From Pseudomonadota bacterium (GTDB lineage Bacteria; Myxococcota_A; Polyangia; Polyangiales; Polyangiaceae), in contig JAFAER010000205.1 in the NCBI GenBank assembly GCA_023423895.1, positions 1 to 64,000 on the forward strand: a stretch of DNA of 64,000 bases. Direction: 5' to 3'. This document shows, one piece after another, positions 9,448 through 18,252 of this stretch (position 1 is the first letter of the stretch; the number at the start of each line of letters is the position of its first letter). A program made the position numbers and the translations under genes. Under the pieces are notes generated by a model. It saw only the letters and a list, made by a program, of their open reading frames with translations. It was not told the origin of the DNA and did not search any database.

Positions 9448-11022
9448 TCAGTCGCTGTTCGGCATGTGGAACGGCGGAAGCCGCGGCTCGACGTACGCCA
9501 AAAGGGTGACGCTGACGGCGCCTGCAACCAGAACGCCCGCAATGGTGACTCGGCGTATCCACTGCAGCTTCCGGGCGACGGCACGTGCGCTCTCGGCGCG
9601 ACCCGTGGCGAAGAAGAGCAACGACTCGGGGCCGGTCGATGCGATCACGCCCGCGATGCCGTCGTCGTGGAGGACGGCGGGGCCCGCGACGAGAACGGAC
9701 CCGCCGATCGGGACGACATGTTTCGCGATCCGACGTCGCGCGTCCTTTCCCTGCAGGCGGACCGTCACCGAGGAGGCCCATGATGCGTCGTCGGGATGAA
9801 CCTCGAAGCTCGTGCCCGCTCGATCCACGTGGAAGCTGCCCTTCGACAGCACGCGCTCGACGAAGATGTTCGGATCCGAGCCCTCGGTCACCGTCTCGTG
9901 GACGACGTGGATGACTGCCGCGAGCTCGCCCTCGGCCCGGACGGGTGTGGGATCGCGGACCGTTCCTTCGAAAGAGCCCCACACGCGCCCTGCTGTCCGA
10001 GGCAAAGGTGGAGCGTCGAGCAAGATGCCGAGGAGCTTCGCGGAGCGCCGCGACGTCGTCAGCAGCGCGATGGTGAGGAGGAGCGAGAGGACGCCGAGCG
10101 CGACGCAGCTTCCAGCGCTTCCGTTGACGGCGGGCGCGTCCGCCGCGCGCGAGTGCCAGGAAGCGCCGAGATCGGCGACGAACGGCGGCGCCCACAACAT
10201 CACCACGGGCACGACGGCAAACGCGAGGATGCGGCCGAAGGGGTCGCTCGTCTGGACGTCCTCGACTTCCTTCTGTCCCTGGATGAACCGAGGCACGTGG
10301 CGAGCGCCCCACATCGCGAGGGTGATCGCCAGCGCTCCGATCCCGCCCACGAGGAGATCGACGGTGAGCGGCGAGAACGGCACGAACGCAGCCACGCCGA
10401 GCATCGAAGCTGCGATCGCTCCGCCGATCACCGTGCCGCGCGGGCGAAGCGGGCGTGTCGGGCGCAGCGCCCTCCTTCGCTGCTTGCGAGGTGAGTCGTT
10501 TGCGGTCAGGTCCGCGACGATGCGGTCCATCGTGATCGGGGCATCCGGCCCGCTCGCGATGGCGCGTGCGGTCATGCTCGCGAGCTTGCGCGTCGGCGCG
10601 CTGCGGTGCCCCGTCGGCTCCGAGAACGCGTGCTCGACGTGCTCGGCGAGGATCTCGACGCGGGCGCCTTCTTCGAGTCGCTCTCGACGGATCTCGACGA
10701 CGACGTGCGGTCCGGGCGCGCGCGAGGCCAGCTCCGCGATCGTGGGATCTCCCATGAACGACCGCCACGGGCCGCGCCGTGACGTTCCAGGCTCGATCAC
10801 CGTGCGCGAGCCGAGCTCGACGTTCACCTCGTCGCCGCTCTCGTCGACCTGGAGCACGAAGGGGGCGAAGCGCTCCGTTCGCGCGCGCTCGATGCCGTCG
10901 ACGAGCAGCGTCGTGCGCTCGAGCAGCGGTCCCGTGGCGTGGGCCTCTTCTCGTCGTCGTGCCGTCCCGGAGAAGCGCAAGAGAGCTTCGGTGCTCGACG
11001 AGGCGCGGGCGCGATCGTTCAT
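9448..11022 (-). CDS. Unknown multi-span membrane protein
   Basis: A 524-residue protein that I do not recognise. The N-terminal 170 residues are soluble, with a beta-rich segment (LLVDGIERARTERFAPFVLQV) that may be a small beta domain. Hydrophobic segments follow at about residues 195-240, 270-290 and 305-325. A second soluble region (about 345-480) contains a stretch resembling the cytosolic domain of bacterial GIDE/E3-ligase-like membrane proteins (FVERVLSKGSFHVD, FEVHPDD, VPIGGSVLVAGPAVL). A last helix near 490-510 precedes a short tail. I chose the Met at 11022, which has a GACGGAG site; an in-frame Met lies 18 codons further out. No zinc RING motif is visible, so no function is assigned. 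Confidence 0.65.
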   Translation of the reverse strand: MNDRARASSSTEALLRFSGTARRREEAHATGPLLERTTLLVDGIERARTERFAPFVLQVDESGDEVNVELGSRTVIEPGTSRRGPWRSFMGDPTIAELASRAPGPHVVVEIRRERLEEGARVEILAEHVEHAFSEPTGHRSAPTRKLASMTARAIASGPDAPITMDRIVADLTANDSPRKQRRRALRPTRPLRPRGTVIGGAIAASMLGVAAFVPFSPLTVDLLVGGIGALAITLAMWGARHVPRFIQGQKEVEDVQTSDPFGRILAFAVVPVVMLWAPPFVADLGASWHSRAADAPAVNGSAGSCVALGVLSLLLTIALLTTSRRSAKLLGILLDAPPLPRTAGRVWGSFEGTVRDPTPVRAEGELAAVIHVVHETVTEGSDPNIFVERVLSKGSFHVDRAGTSFEVHPDDASWASSVTVRLQGKDARRRIAKHVVPIGGSVLVAGPAVLHDDGIAGVIASTGPESLLFFATGRAESARAVARKLQWIRRVTIAGVLVAGAVSVTLLAYVEPRLPPFHMPNSD

Positions 11023-11257
11023 GGGCTCCGTCGCGGAAGGACGATCGGCTCGGAGCCCACGCGCACGGAGCGGCATCCTACCAAAGACGGAATCGGGACG
11101 CGGCGATCCTTCGGCGCATCACCGGCGCGCGATCCCGCCTGAGGGACGGGACGAGGTGGCCGCGCCCGGACGAGCTGAACGAACGTGTTGTGCCGCGTGT
11201 TGCGCAAGTGGCCGTCGCGACGGGGCGGCGCGGAGGCGAGAGCTCGGCCGCGGACCC

Positions 11258-11286
11258 TTGACGGCAGAGCACTCGACCTTGATAGT
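11258..11286 (+). promoter_or_regulatory. Candidate sigma70-type promoter for the SDR-SCP2 gene
   Basis: TTGACG (11258-11263), a 17-base spacer and GATAGT (11281-11286) give a reasonable housekeeping promoter about 37 bases upstream of the start codon. The match was made by eye only. Confidence 0.35.
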
Positions 11287-11292
11287 TCGCAC

Positions 11293-11306
11293 GCTAAACT
11301 TTTAGC
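11293..11306. promoter_or_regulatory. Perfect inverted repeat at the predicted transcription start, candidate operator
   Basis: GCTAAA-CT-TTTAGC is a perfect 6-2-6 palindrome of low GC in a GC-rich setting. It lies between the candidate -10 box and the ribosome site (ACGGAG, 11311-11316) of the beta-oxidation gene. Position and symmetry suggest a dimeric repressor such as a TetR-family fatty-acid regulator; no regulator gene is adjacent. Confidence 0.35.
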
Positions 11307-11322
11307 TCTCACGGAGTTCACC

Positions 11323-14300
11323 ATGTCGATCGACGAGCGAGCGCAGCGAGCGAGGAGTGATAACCAGATGCGTTTTGACGGGCGCGTCGCCATCGTCACG
11401 GGTGCTGGCAACGGTCTCGGTCGCTCCCACGCGCTCCTGCTCGCGTCGCGCGGCTGCAAGGTGGTGGTCAACGACCTCGGAGGAGCTGCGACCGGCGGCG
11501 GCAAGTCGAGCGCCGCGGCCGACAAGGTCGTCGAGGAGATCAAGGCGGCCGGCGGCGAGGCGGTCGCGAATTACGACTCCGTCGAGGACGGCGACAAGAT
11601 CGTCCAGACCGCGCTCGACACGTGGAAGCGCATCGACATCGTGATCAACAACGCGGGCATTCTCCGCGACACCTCGTTCAAGAAGCTGACGGACGAGGAC
11701 TGGGAGCTCATCTACCGCGTGCACGTCCGCGGCAGCTACAAGGTGACGAAGGCCGCGTGGGATCACATGCAGGAGGCGGGCTTCGGCCGCGTGATCTTCA
11801 CCGCGAGCGCCGCCGGCATCTACGGCAACTTCGGCCAGGCGAACTACGCGATGGCCAAGCTCGGGCTCGTGGGCTTCTCGAACACGCTCGCGATCGAGGG
11901 CAGGAAGAAGAACGTCCTCGTCAACACGATCGCGCCCATCGCGGGCTCGCGCCTCACCGAGACGATCCTTCCGAAGAACATCACCGACGCGCTCAAGCCG
12001 GAGTACGTCTCGCCACTCGTCGCCTGGCTCGCCCACGAGAGCTGCGAAGAGACTGGCGGCCTCTTCGAGGTCGGCGGCGGTCTCTTCACGAAGCTTCGAT
12101 GGGAGCGCACGGAGGGGAAGCTCTTCAAGCTCGGTCGCGCGATCCAGCCGGAGCAGGTGAAGAAGAGCTGGAGCGCCATCACCGACTTCGGCAAGTCGAC
12201 GCACCCCTCGAACATCAACGACTCGATGGGGCCGATCCTCGGCAACCTCGAGTCGAAGGCGCTCGGCGGGAACGACCTCATCGACGTCGACGAGGCGCTC
12301 GGCTTCGAGTTCCCTCCGCAGAAGTCGCAATACGACGAGAAGGACCTCTCGCTCTACGCGCTCGGCGTCGGCGCCGGCCAGAACCCGCTCGATCCCGCCG
12401 AGCTCCAGTACGTCTACGAGAACGCGTCGGACTTCCGTGCCCTCCCGACGTTCGCGGTCGTCCCCGCGCTCGCGACGGTGTTCGAGGCGCTGAAGCGCGG
12501 AGAGACCGCCCCCGGCATGAACTACGGCTTCGACCGCATCCTGCACGGCGAGCAGTACACGGAGCTGAAGCGTCCGCTGCCGCCGAGCGCGAAGCTGACG
12601 CACAAGGCGAAGATCAAGGAGATCTGGGACAAGGGCAAAGGCGCGGTCGTCGTCACGGCGATCACGACGTTCGACGACGACGGCAACGAGCTCGCGTACA
12701 ACGAGCTCTCGACGTTCGTGCGCGGCGCCGGCGGCTGGGGTGGTGAGCGCGGGCCGAGCGCGGAGATCAACGTCCCGCCGAACCGCGCTCCCGACGCGAC
12801 CGTCGAGGAGAAGATCAGCGAGGCGCAGGCGCTGCTCTACCGTCTCTCCGGTGACATCAACCCGCTCCACGTCGATCCGGGCTTCGCGAAGGCCTTCGGC
12901 TTCGACAAGCCGATCCTCCATGGCCTCTGCACGTTCGGCTTTGCCGCGCGGCATGTCATCAAGTCGTTCTCCAACAACGACCCGCGCTTCTTCAAGAGCA
13001 TCAAGGTCCGCTTCTCGGACAGCGTCTTCCCCGGCGAGACGCTCGTGACCGAGATGTGGAAGGACGGCGAGAAGGTCGTCTTCCGCTGCAGGGTGAAGGA
13101 GCGCGATCGGACGGTCATCTCGAACGCGGCCATCGAGCTCTACAAAGAAATCCCGAAGGCGCCCGAGAAGAAGAAGCCGGCAGCCAGCGGCGCGGGGATG
13201 AGCGGCGCGGCCGCGGTGCCCTCGAGCGGCGAGCCGACGAGCGCGGAGGCCTTCGCGGTCATCGGCGACTTCATCGCCCAGAACGGCGGCCTCGCGAGCG
13301 AGGTGGGCAAGACCTTCCTCTTCAAGCTGTCGAACCCGGATAGCGCGTGGACCGTCGATCTGAAGAACGGCAAGGGCTCCGTCACGTCCGGCGGAACGAG
13401 CGGCGACTGCATCCTCGAGCTGTCGGACGCGGACTTCTGCGCGATGGTCGCGGGCAAGGCCGACCCGATGAAGCTCTGGACCGACAAGAAGCTGAAGATC
13501 GGCGGCGACGTGATGGCGTCGCAGAAGCTGATGTTCCTGAAGAAGATCGACCCGAAGCGCGCGATGGAGGTCGTCTCCAAGCTCCGTGCAGCAGGCGGCG
13601 CGCAGCAGGCCGTGGCGACGGCGGGCGCGCCGGCCAGCGGCGAGGCCACGAGCGCGGAGGCGTTTGCGGTCATCGGCGACTTCATCGCGCAGAACGGCGG
13701 GCTCGCGGCGGAGGTCGGCAAGACCTTCCTCTTCCGCTTGTCGGAGCCGGACAGCGCGTGGACGGTCGATCTGAAGAACGGCAAGGGGTCGGTCATCTCT
13801 GGTGGGGACAAGGCCGACTGCGTCCTCGATCTCTCGGACGCGGACTTCCGCGCGATGGTCGCGGGCAAGGCTGATCCGATGAAGCTCTGGACCGAGAAGA
13901 AGCTGAAGATCGGCGGCGACGTGATGGCGTCGCAGAAGCTGATGTTCCTCAAGAAGATCGATCCGAAGCGGGCGATGGAGGTCGTGGCCAAGCTGCGTGG
14001 CGGCGCTGGCGCGGCGGCATCGGGCGGCGCGGCGGCCCCGGCGGCCCCGGCGGCCAGCGCGAAGGTGACGCAGGCGCCGGCGATCATGAAGGCGCTCGGG
14101 GAGCGTCTCGCGAAGACGCCGAACCTCGCCAAGGAGGTCGGCGCGAAGGTGGCCGTCGTCGTCGGCGACTCGGCGTGGCTGCTCGATCTCACGGGCGCCG
14201 GCGCGATCAGCGAAGGCAAGGCGTCCGCGGACACGACGCTCACGATCTCGGACGACGACCTCGTCGCGCTCGCGAAGGGTGAGCCCCTGCGCGATCTCTA

Positions 14301-14376
14301 CCAGCACGGCCGCGTCCGCATCGATGGCGACACGCGCGTCGCGCACAAGCTGAGTTTCTGGAAGGGCCTCGTCTGA
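11323..14376 (+). CDS. Multifunctional beta-oxidation protein: SDR dehydrogenase + MaoC-type hydratase + three SCP2 domains
   Basis: A 1017-residue fusion. Residues 1-310 are a short-chain dehydrogenase with a TGAGNGLG nucleotide site, NNAG, and the catalytic pair Tyr175/Lys179 in ANYAMAK. Residues 330-610 are a double hot-dog enoyl-CoA hydratase 2; the motif SGDINPLH is near 509-516. Residues 635-1017 hold three SCP2 lipid-binding domains. The first two are near copies with a period of 137 residues; the third is divergent. The order matches the peroxisomal multifunctional enzyme type 2 (3-hydroxyacyl-CoA dehydrogenase, hydratase, SCP2), which normally has one SCP2 domain. It should oxidise acyl-CoAs, perhaps branched or sterol-derived, with the thiolase encoded downstream. 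The start at 11323 has an ACGGAG site; an alternative Met is at 11368. Confidence 0.92.
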   Translation: MSIDERAQRARSDNQMRFDGRVAIVTGAGNGLGRSHALLLASRGCKVVVNDLGGAATGGGKSSAAADKVVEEIKAAGGEAVANYDSVEDGDKIVQTALDTWKRIDIVINNAGILRDTSFKKLTDEDWELIYRVHVRGSYKVTKAAWDHMQEAGFGRVIFTASAAGIYGNFGQANYAMAKLGLVGFSNTLAIEGRKKNVLVNTIAPIAGSRLTETILPKNITDALKPEYVSPLVAWLAHESCEETGGLFEVGGGLFTKLRWERTEGKLFKLGRAIQPEQVKKSWSAITDFGKSTHPSNINDSMGPILGNLESKALGGNDLIDVDEALGFEFPPQKSQYDEKDLSLYALGVGAGQNPLDPAELQYVYENASDFRALPTFAVVPALATVFEALKRGETAPGMNYGFDRILHGEQYTELKRPLPPSAKLTHKAKIKEIWDKGKGAVVVTAITTFDDDGNELAYNELSTFVRGAGGWGGERGPSAEINVPPNRAPDATVEEKISEAQALLYRLSGDINPLHVDPGFAKAFGFDKPILHGLCTFGFAARHVIKSFSNNDPRFFKSIKVRFSDSVFPGETLVTEMWKDGEKVVFRCRVKERDRTVISNAAIELYKEIPKAPEKKKPAASGAGMSGAAAVPSSGEPTSAEAFAVIGDFIAQNGGLASEVGKTFLFKLSNPDSAWTVDLKNGKGSVTSGGTSGDCILELSDADFCAMVAGKADPMKLWTDKKLKIGGDVMASQKLMFLKKIDPKRAMEVVSKLRAAGGAQQAVATAGAPASGEATSAEAFAVIGDFIAQNGGLAAEVGKTFLFRLSEPDSAWTVDLKNGKGSVISGGDKADCVLDLSDADFRAMVAGKADPMKLWTEKKLKIGGDVMASQKLMFLKKIDPKRAMEVVAKLRGGAGAAASGGAAAPAAPAASAKVTQAPAIMKALGERLAKTPNLAKEVGAKVAVVVGDSAWLLDLTGAGAISEGKASADTTLTISDDDLVALAKGEPLRDLYQHGRVRIDGDTRVAHKLSFWKGLV
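13225..14010 (+). repeat. Tandem in-frame duplication encoding two near-identical SCP2 domains
   Basis: Two copies of a 411-base unit begin at 13225 and 13636. Over about 122 aligned residues they differ at only about 13 positions, and long stretches are also identical in nucleotide sequence. The high identity suggests a recent duplication or ongoing gene conversion. Confidence 0.9.
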
Positions 14377-14472
14377 CCGACCTCCGGGTGCACGGGCCGC
14401 GCGATCGAACGACGCGCGGTCCTGCCCCGGAACGGCACGAGCGGCATCGGACCGTCACAAGGAGCAAACACC

Positions 14473-15654
14473 ATGGGTCGTAGGGTCAATGTCATCGGCG
14501 TCGGCATGACGAAGTTCCAGAAGCCGGGCGCGAGCGACGAATACAACGTCATGGCCGTGAAGGCGGCGCGCGCCGCGCTCGAGGACGCGAAGGTCGACTA
14601 CAAGGAGATCCAGTCCGCGTATTGCGGCTACGTCTACGGAGACTCGACGTGCGGCCAGCGCTCCGTCTACGAGCTCGGGCTCACCGGCATTCCGGTCTTC
14701 AACGTCAACAACAACTGCTCCACTGGCTCGACCGCCCTCATGCTCGCCTCGCAGGCGGTCGCAGGCGGCCTCTACGAGTGCGTCCTCGCGCTCGGCTTCG
14801 AGAAGATGGAGAAGGGCGCGCTCGCCTCGAAGTACACCGACCGGACGAACCCGCTCGAGTGGCAGGCGAACCTGATGAGCAAGGTGCAGGGCTTCAACGC
14901 CGCGCCGCCGGCCGCGCAGATGTTCGGCGGCGCCGGCCGCGAGTACCGCTGGAAGTACGGCACGAAACGAGAGACGTTCGCGAAGATCAGCTCCAAGGCG
15001 CGCAAGCACGCCGCGAACAACCCGTACGCGATGTTCCAGGAGCAGCTGACGGTCGAGGAGGTCCTCGCCTCGCCGGAGGTCTTCGATCCGCTCACGCGCT
15101 ACCAGTGCTGCCCGCCGACGTGCGGCGCGGCGGCCGCGATCCTCTGCTCGGACGAGTTCGCGAAGAAGCACGGCATCACGAAGCCCGTGTGGATCGCGGC
15201 CCAGAACATGACGACCGACTACGACTCCTCCTTCAAGGAGGACTCGATGATCAAGATGGTCGGCTTCGACATGGCCCGCGAGTGCGCGAACAAGGTCTAC
15301 GAGCAGGCCGGCCTCGGACCGAAGGACGTGCAGGTCGTCGAGCTGCACGACTGCTTCACGGCGAACGAGATCCTCACCTACGAGGCGCTCGGCCTCGCGA
15401 AGGAAGGCGAAGCCGAGAAGCTGATCGACGACGGCGACAACACCTACGGCGGCAAGTGGGTGACGAACCCGTCCGGCGGTCTGCTCTCCAAGGGGCACCC
15501 GCTCGGCGCCACCGGTCTCGCGCAGTGCACCGAGCTCGTCTGGCAGCTTCGCGGTCAGGCCGACAAGCGTCAGGTGCCGAACGCCAAGGTCGCTCTCCAG
15601 CACAACCTCGGCCTCGGCGGTGCGTGCGTCATCACGATGTACCGCGCCGACTGA
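14473..15654 (+). CDS. Thiolase, SCPx-type acetyl-CoA acyltransferase
   Basis: A 393-residue thiolase. The acyl-accepting Cys lies in NNNCSTGSTAL (about residue 80). HDCFTANEI and GHPLGATGLAQ carry the catalytic His residues, and GLGGACVITMYR closes the active site with the second Cys. The pattern is that of the thiolase domain of sterol carrier protein x rather than FadA. An AAGGAG site lies about 10 bases before the ATG. It follows the SDR-hydratase-SCP2 gene after 96 bases on the same strand and would perform the last step of the same cycle, releasing acetyl- or propionyl-CoA. The SCP2 part that SCPx carries in cis is here found on the neighbouring protein. Confidence 0.92.
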   Translation: MGRRVNVIGVGMTKFQKPGASDEYNVMAVKAARAALEDAKVDYKEIQSAYCGYVYGDSTCGQRSVYELGLTGIPVFNVNNNCSTGSTALMLASQAVAGGLYECVLALGFEKMEKGALASKYTDRTNPLEWQANLMSKVQGFNAAPPAAQMFGGAGREYRWKYGTKRETFAKISSKARKHAANNPYAMFQEQLTVEEVLASPEVFDPLTRYQCCPPTCGAAAAILCSDEFAKKHGITKPVWIAAQNMTTDYDSSFKEDSMIKMVGFDMARECANKVYEQAGLGPKDVQVVELHDCFTANEILTYEALGLAKEGEAEKLIDDGDNTYGGKWVTNPSGGLLSKGHPLGATGLAQCTELVWQLRGQADKRQVPNAKVALQHNLGLGGACVITMYRAD

Positions 15655-15791
15655 TCCGCTCTCACACGTCACATCTCGCAACGACCGGACGCCGTCGTGG
15701 CCTCGAGCCGCGGCGGCGATTTCGTCTCCGTCGTCCGCCGGCTACGACGCAGCGGTGATCGTTCGCGCGCGTCGTAGAGTGGTGCCTGCCC

Positions 15792-15807
15792 GAGAGAGAG
15801 AGAGAGA
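15792..15807 (+). repeat. (GA)8 dinucleotide repeat in the ribosome-binding position
   Basis: Eight GA units end one base before the ATG of the GNAT gene, and they are the only Shine-Dalgarno-like sequence there. Gain or loss of units would shift the spacing to the start codon. Confidence 0.8.
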
Positions 15808-15808
15808 C

Positions 15809-16333
15809 ATGGCTGCCCCCGATAGGACCTACGCCGTCGCCGATCCGTCGACGAGGACGCGCGCCGCTGCCGTCTCGCTCGCGAGCGTCGACCCTGCGGA
15901 GCCGATCGCGCAGAGGGCGATGGCCTGCTACTTCGCGGAGCTCGCGCGGCGCTTCCCTGAAGGCTTCGACCCCGGGCCGCTCACCCAGTTCTCCTCGATG
16001 ACCCCTCCCGGGGGAACGTTCGTGCTTGCGGTGAACGAGGGCGAGCCGGTTGCGTGCGGTGGACTCCAGCGCATCGGCGAGGGGATCGGCGAGATCAAAC
16101 GGATGTGGGTTCACGAGGCATGGCGCGGTGCGGGCCTCGGCTCCCGAGTGTTGCGTCGTCTCGAGGAGGACGCCGCCGCGTTGGGCCACTCGATCATCCG
16201 CCTCGACACGAACCGCACGCTCACCGAGGCTCTGGCCCTGTACGCGCGGGCCGGCTACCGCCCGATCGATCGCTACAATGACAACCCGTTTGCGCACGCG
16301 TTCTTCGAGAAGGTGCTGAACGTCGCGAAGTAG
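15809..16333 (+). CDS. GNAT family N-acetyltransferase
   Basis: A 174-residue acetyltransferase. The acetyl-CoA site reads EIKRMWVHEAWRGAGLGSRVL, the standard (R/Q)xxGxG/A motif A, followed by RLDTNRTLTEALALYARAGY, typical of small-molecule or amino-acid GNATs. The substrate is not predictable. The ATG at 15809 is chosen because the GA-rich segment directly in front is the only plausible ribosome site. A 155-base gap separates it from the thiolase gene, so it is probably a separate unit. Confidence 0.88.
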   Translation: MAAPDRTYAVADPSTRTRAAAVSLASVDPAEPIAQRAMACYFAELARRFPEGFDPGPLTQFSSMTPPGGTFVLAVNEGEPVACGGLQRIGEGIGEIKRMWVHEAWRGAGLGSRVLRRLEEDAAALGHSIIRLDTNRTLTEALALYARAGYRPIDRYNDNPFAHAFFEKVLNVAK

Positions 16334-16707
16334 GGGCCGAGCCGCGCGTTGGCGTCGGGCAAGCCGTGACCCAGCGGCGTGGACGGCCACCTACATCTGG
16401 CCGCAGAAATCGAACGATCAATCCGAGGGCATCCTGGGATCGATGGCTGCCGTTCCTCGTCGAGAGCTCCAGGTCACGTCGCCGGCGAGCGTCCGCGGCG
16501 AACCGACCGCGTGGTCGATCGACGGGGGCCAAGGAAGCCCAATCGCTACGTTCCGTATCATCAGGCCGGTCACGTTCGTCGGGCACCCGCCTGCGGCGTG
16601 ACGCACATCCAACATCCGGCTCGCTCGCGACGTTCGCTGCGCGCGAATGTCAGCGCCGGGCACACCCATGCTCGATGCTCGCGTGGCGAGCTCGACCGAG
16701 GTCCCTC
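16334..16707. other. Intergenic region
   Basis: These 374 bases lie between two plus-strand genes. I saw no supported gene. The region should hold the promoter of the lipoprotein gene downstream, but no clear -35/-10 pair was found. Confidence 0.5.
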
Positions 16708-18216
16708 ATGAAGCGCGTCGTCACTTCTCTGTTCGCACTCGTCGTAGCCACCTCCAGCTTCGGCATGGGCTGCGGGATGCCCGCCGCCCAGGAAGGTCCT
16801 GGCGCGGCTTCCCCCGAAGGGCAATCGCAAGCGACGTCGTCCCAGAAGTACGTCGTGCCGAAGGAGAGTCAGGACGCGCTCCGCAAGGGCGAGCAGCAGG
16901 CCTACGCACAGGCGGACGCGGCGGAGGACGAGCAGCTCGATCGGCTCGAGAAAGAGGCGCTGAAGGCGATCAAGCTGGCGCTCGGACAGAGGGATCAGGC
17001 GGGCGGCATGCCTCCGCCCGAGTCGTCGTCGACCGCCCTCACCACGATCAAGGCGGCCAAGATGAAGGTCCGCCTCGAGCCGGTCACCGACGGCGACGGC
17101 AAGGCCGTGAACGACGACTTCCTCCAGCTCAAGGACTCGTTCACCGATCGCGTCACGCAGCTCAGTCGCAAGATCGGTGAGGGCAAGGCGTCGAAGGCCG
17201 AGATCAAGGAAGTCCAGGATGGATCGAAGCACATCTCGAGGCTCAATGATCTCCGCTCGCAGGTGTCGGCGGTCTCGATGCAGATGATGATGTCGAACAA
17301 TCACGTCCAGACCTCCACGCTCTCGACGATGTTCCGCGTCAGCGAGATGGTGCGCTCGCGCAAGCAGATGGAGATGGAGCTGAACGCCGATGACTACGCG
17401 CTCGTCCGGCACGGGCTCGAGCGCCAGAAGCGCGCCGAGGCGATCGCCGCGACGACGATCGCGATGATGGCGGCGTTCCAGGCGGTCATCAACGACAACG
17501 GCGACCCGAAGGCGCTCGACGTCATCGCCGACGCGACGGTCAAGGCATTCCCGGTGAAGGCGCAGGTCACCGACGAAGACGCCAAGCAGTACGTCTCGCA
17601 GCTCGGCGCGAACGTGCAGAAGGTCAAGGTCAAGTACGAGGCCGGCCTTCGCAAGGTGCACGGCGACGCGAAGTACGAGCGGAGCTACAAGGCCGGCGTC
17701 GACGCGATGTTCGCGCGCGCGGAGAACGCGCAGAACGTCAAGACCGTGAACCAGATCGCGAGCGAGACGAACGCGAAGTTCCTCGAGGACGTCGCCAAGT
17801 GCAAGCGCGGCGAGGACCCTGGCCCGGCGAGCATGGTGGGTGCCTCGTGCAAGGCCCTCCGTCGCGCGGCGCAGACGGGCGACACGTCCGAGCTGCCGCC
17901 GGGCACGAAGAAGGCCTTCGAGGAGACCGGCGGAGCGACCGCGGCGGGACCCGGCATGCCTGGCGTGAAGCTCGGCGCGAGAGAGACGGCTGCCCTCGCG
18001 GGTGCTCAGTCGGCCATGCGTGGCGACATCGACGGCGCGCTCGACGCGGCCCAGAAGCTGTTCCCCGGCGACACGACGATCGGCGCCTCCCTCCAGGGGC
18101 TCGCCGCTCTCAAGAAGGGCGACGCGAAGGGCGCGATCAATGCGGCGCTCTCGTTCGTCCCGGTGCCCGGGCTCAAGGACGCGTTCGGGCTCGCCTCGAA
18201 GCTCCTATTCAAGTGA
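16708..18216 (+). CDS. Coiled-coil-rich lipoprotein of unknown function
   Basis: A 502-residue protein with a Lys/Arg start, hydrophobic core and a lipobox around SSFGMGC. Most of the mature chain is charged and predicted helical: residues 45-95 (Lys/Glu/Gln-rich), 130-200, and 215-250 with many Met residues. Two further Cys (in AKCKRGED and GASCKALRR) could form a disulfide. The last 70 residues are Gly/Ala/Asp-rich, with a repeating ALxAAQ, IGASLQGLAALKKGD and AKGAINAAL pattern that resembles TPR helices. I recognise no domain. The start is set by the signal peptide and a GAGG site. It is probably a cell-envelope scaffold or assembly protein, as a weak inference. Confidence 0.75.
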   Translation: MKRVVTSLFALVVATSSFGMGCGMPAAQEGPGAASPEGQSQATSSQKYVVPKESQDALRKGEQQAYAQADAAEDEQLDRLEKEALKAIKLALGQRDQAGGMPPPESSSTALTTIKAAKMKVRLEPVTDGDGKAVNDDFLQLKDSFTDRVTQLSRKIGEGKASKAEIKEVQDGSKHISRLNDLRSQVSAVSMQMMMSNNHVQTSTLSTMFRVSEMVRSRKQMEMELNADDYALVRHGLERQKRAEAIAATTIAMMAAFQAVINDNGDPKALDVIADATVKAFPVKAQVTDEDAKQYVSQLGANVQKVKVKYEAGLRKVHGDAKYERSYKAGVDAMFARAENAQNVKTVNQIASETNAKFLEDVAKCKRGEDPGPASMVGASCKALRRAAQTGDTSELPPGTKKAFEETGGATAAGPGMPGVKLGARETAALAGAQSAMRGDIDGALDAAQKLFPGDTTIGASLQGLAALKKGDAKGAINAALSFVPVPGLKDAFGLASKLLFK

Positions 18217-18252
18217 GAGAAGTGAGAAGCGACGGCGCTCGAGCGTGATCGA

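Noticed and set aside
13225..14010. Possible mobile-element duplication
   Set aside because: The repeat is exactly in frame, coincides with a protein domain and has no terminal inverted repeats or target duplications.
11302..14346. A 1014-codon open frame antisense to the SDR-SCP2 gene
   Set aside because: Its sequence is Arg/Leu/Asp-rich with no motif, and it is a by-product of high-GC third positions opposite a well-supported gene.
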